Shown here one piece after another: positions 6,938 through 7,518 of a DNA stretch of 7,518 nt. The DNA comes from Rikenella sp. (GTDB lineage: Bacteria > Bacteroidota > Bacteroidia > Bacteroidales > Rikenellaceae). Positions within the stretch are counted from its first letter, which is position 1; each line of letters starts with the position of its first letter. Below the pieces are notes generated by a model. It did not search any database. It worked only from the letters and a program-made list of their open reading frames with translations, and had not been told where the DNA came from. The position numbers were made by a program, and so were the translations under genes. Location of the stretch: contig JAIDFC010000084.1 of the NCBI GenBank assembly GCA_029054535.1, positions 1 to 7,518 of the forward strand. The letters run 5' to 3'.

Positions 6938-7100
6938 GGTGCCGCTGGGCACTCGAAAACTGGAGCTTGCTCTGCAAGCCTCCGCTGGCGGCGAGCACAG
7001 TGGACAATGACAATTCCCTTTGGGAATGGTAATACCCTAATTATTTCGGCTGCGGCATTTTTCTCGCCCGACAGACCCGACTGGAGTGCCCAGCGGCACC
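6938..7100. repeat. 17-bp perfect inverted repeat enclosing 129 bases
   Basis: The sequence GGTGCCGCTGGGCACTC at 6938-6954 occurs as its exact reverse complement at 7084-7100. Pairing stops at once beyond both ends. The enclosed 129 bases contain two further stems: a 9-bp stem with one bulge at 6962-6983 (TCT loop) and a 6-bp stem at 7013-7027 (TTT loop). This could be the foldback of a small structured RNA, or two oppositely oriented copies of one dispersed repeat. Confidence 0.75.
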
Positions 7101-7110
7101 GTTGACTCCG

Positions 7111-7132
7111 GGAACACCCACAGGGGTGTTTC
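7111..7132. repeat. Hairpin with 7 perfect pairs extended by wobble
   Basis: AACACCC (7113-7119) pairs with GGGTGTT (7124-7130) around the loop ACAG. A G-T wobble and a G-C pair extend the stem to 7111 and 7132. It lies just beyond the right arm of the 17-bp inverted repeat. Confidence 0.65.
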
Positions 7133-7155
7133 GTCGGCCTGACGGGCACGAATGC

Positions 7156-7227
7156 GAGTCTCCGCCAGCGGGAAGAGCTACGAGCTCCGACGAAGTAGCT
7201 CGCCCCCGCCCGGGGTGGCGGGGACTC
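7156..7227. repeat. Nested cruciform-like inverted repeat
   Basis: GAGTCTCCGCCA (7156-7167) pairs with TGGCGGGGACTC (7216-7227) over 12 positions with one G-T wobble. Inside, GCGGG (7168-7172) can pair with CCCGC (7205-7209), and GAGCTAC (7175-7181) pairs perfectly with GTAGCTC (7195-7201). The three stems share one axis and would give a long branched or bulged hairpin. Confidence 0.7.
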
Positions 7228-7229
7228 AT

Positions 7230-7246
7230 GCGACTCGGAGAGTCGC
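7230..7246. repeat. Perfect hairpin, 7-bp arms and a GGA triloop
   Basis: GCGACTC (7230-7236) and GAGTCGC (7240-7246) pair perfectly around three bases. The stem starts three bases after the nested cruciform ends. Its GACTC/GAGTC content repeats that of the cruciform's outer arms, so alternative pairings between the two are possible. Confidence 0.65.
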
Positions 7247-7385
7247 GGTTGCCCATGTTCAGAAACAGGCTTACTGCTATTATTTTCTCCTCTTTTCTGA
7301 TCGAAGCCATCCGGTTCCACCGGGGAAAATCGCCCTTCGGGGGAAGTTGGCGCATTCCCTCTAACCCGCTCGAGCCGCGGAGGCT

Positions 7386-7450
7386 CATCCTTTTTGGTAT
7401 GCCCCAAAAAGGATGCAAAAAACGCATCCAAGGAGGCTACGCCCCCTTGG
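7386..7450. repeat. Chain of overlapping, mutually exclusive hairpins
   Basis: Three stems overlap. CATCCTTTTTGG (7386-7397) pairs perfectly with CCAAAAAGGATG (7404-7415). GGATGC (7411-7416) can instead pair with GCATCC (7424-7429). CCAAGG (7428-7433) pairs with CCTTGG (7445-7450), with an inner GGC/GCC stem around TAC. The first and second stems share 7411-7415, and the second and third share 7428-7429, so formation of the second excludes the full pairing of the other two. A further 5-bp stem (7372-7376 with 7382-7386) overlaps the left edge. Confidence 0.7.
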
Positions 7451-7518
7451 CAATCCCCCCTATGCTCCTTTTTGTAATCAACACATCGCCGACAACCGCG
7501 CTCCACAAGTGTGCGAAT

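Larger units (their letters stand above)
6862..7518. other. Noncoding, hairpin-dense region downstream of comF
   Basis: These 657 bases contain no frame with a recognisable domain. A long minus-strand frame across it (about 6826-7506) runs into the 3' end of comF, would need a GTG start, and has low-complexity Arg/Pro/Ser-rich composition, as expected of GC-rich noncoding DNA. The region instead holds many inverted repeats: 6922-6935, 6938-6954 with 7084-7100, 6962-6983, 7013-7027, 7066-7077 with 7136-7147 (imperfect), 7111-7132, 7156-7227, 7230-7246, 7311-7323, 7372-7386, 7386-7415, 7411-7429 and 7428-7450. No tRNA, rRNA or CRISPR pattern is visible. It may be a cluster of dispersed intergenic repeats or a structured RNA. 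Confidence 0.7.

Noticed and set aside
6826..7506. Long minus-strand open frame of 226 codons
   Set aside because: It overlaps the end of comF, needs a GTG start, has Arg/Pro/Ser-rich low-information composition and crosses a dozen palindromes. Such open frames are common on either strand of GC-rich DNA.
6862..7518. CRISPR array or tRNA in the hairpin-rich region
   Set aside because: The repeats are inverted and unlike each other, not regularly spaced direct repeats. No cloverleaf with TTC-type T-loop is visible.

Overview
The window looks like a chromosomal segment of a high-GC member of the Bacteroidota, most likely an Alistipes/Rikenellaceae-type gut bacterium. This is inferred from three things. 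Start codons lie in A-rich leaders without Shine-Dalgarno sequences. Arginine is written heavily with CGG/CGA. The gene content is typical of that group: exported glycoside hydrolases, a DUF1343 protein and ComF. No ribosomal RNA or marker gene is present, so the taxonomic call is tentative.

Five genes lie on the + strand. After a hairpin-rich leader (1-224) come a free-standing alanyl-tRNA editing protein (225-704), an exported GH3 beta-N-acetylhexosaminidase of the NagZ type (731-1861), a 903-residue exported GH2 glycosidase (2008-4719), an exported DUF1343/NamZ-type exo-beta-N-acetylmuramidase (4840-6102) and a ComF-family phosphoribosyltransferase (6121-6861). The gaps are 26, 146, 120 and 18 bases. 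Genes 1-2 and genes 4-5 look co-transcribed, and the whole set may be one unit. I found no convincing promoter or intrinsic terminator.

The clearest functional theme is exo-acting breakdown of amino-sugar glycans outside the cytoplasm. NagZ removes terminal GlcNAc and NamZ removes terminal MurNAc, and in Bacillus subtilis the orthologues are neighbours in a muropeptide-salvage operon. Here both carry signal peptides and bracket a GH2 enzyme whose two catalytic glutamates are visible but whose substrate cannot be read from sequence. The tRNA-editing and ComF genes look like housekeeping neighbours.

The last 657 bases (6862-7518) hold no credible gene. They contain a dense run of inverted repeats: a 17-bp perfect pair 129 bases apart, a nested cruciform and overlapping alternative hairpins. 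The first 170 bases likewise hold a large imperfect hairpin and two smaller ones. These hairpin tracts are the least explained part of the window.
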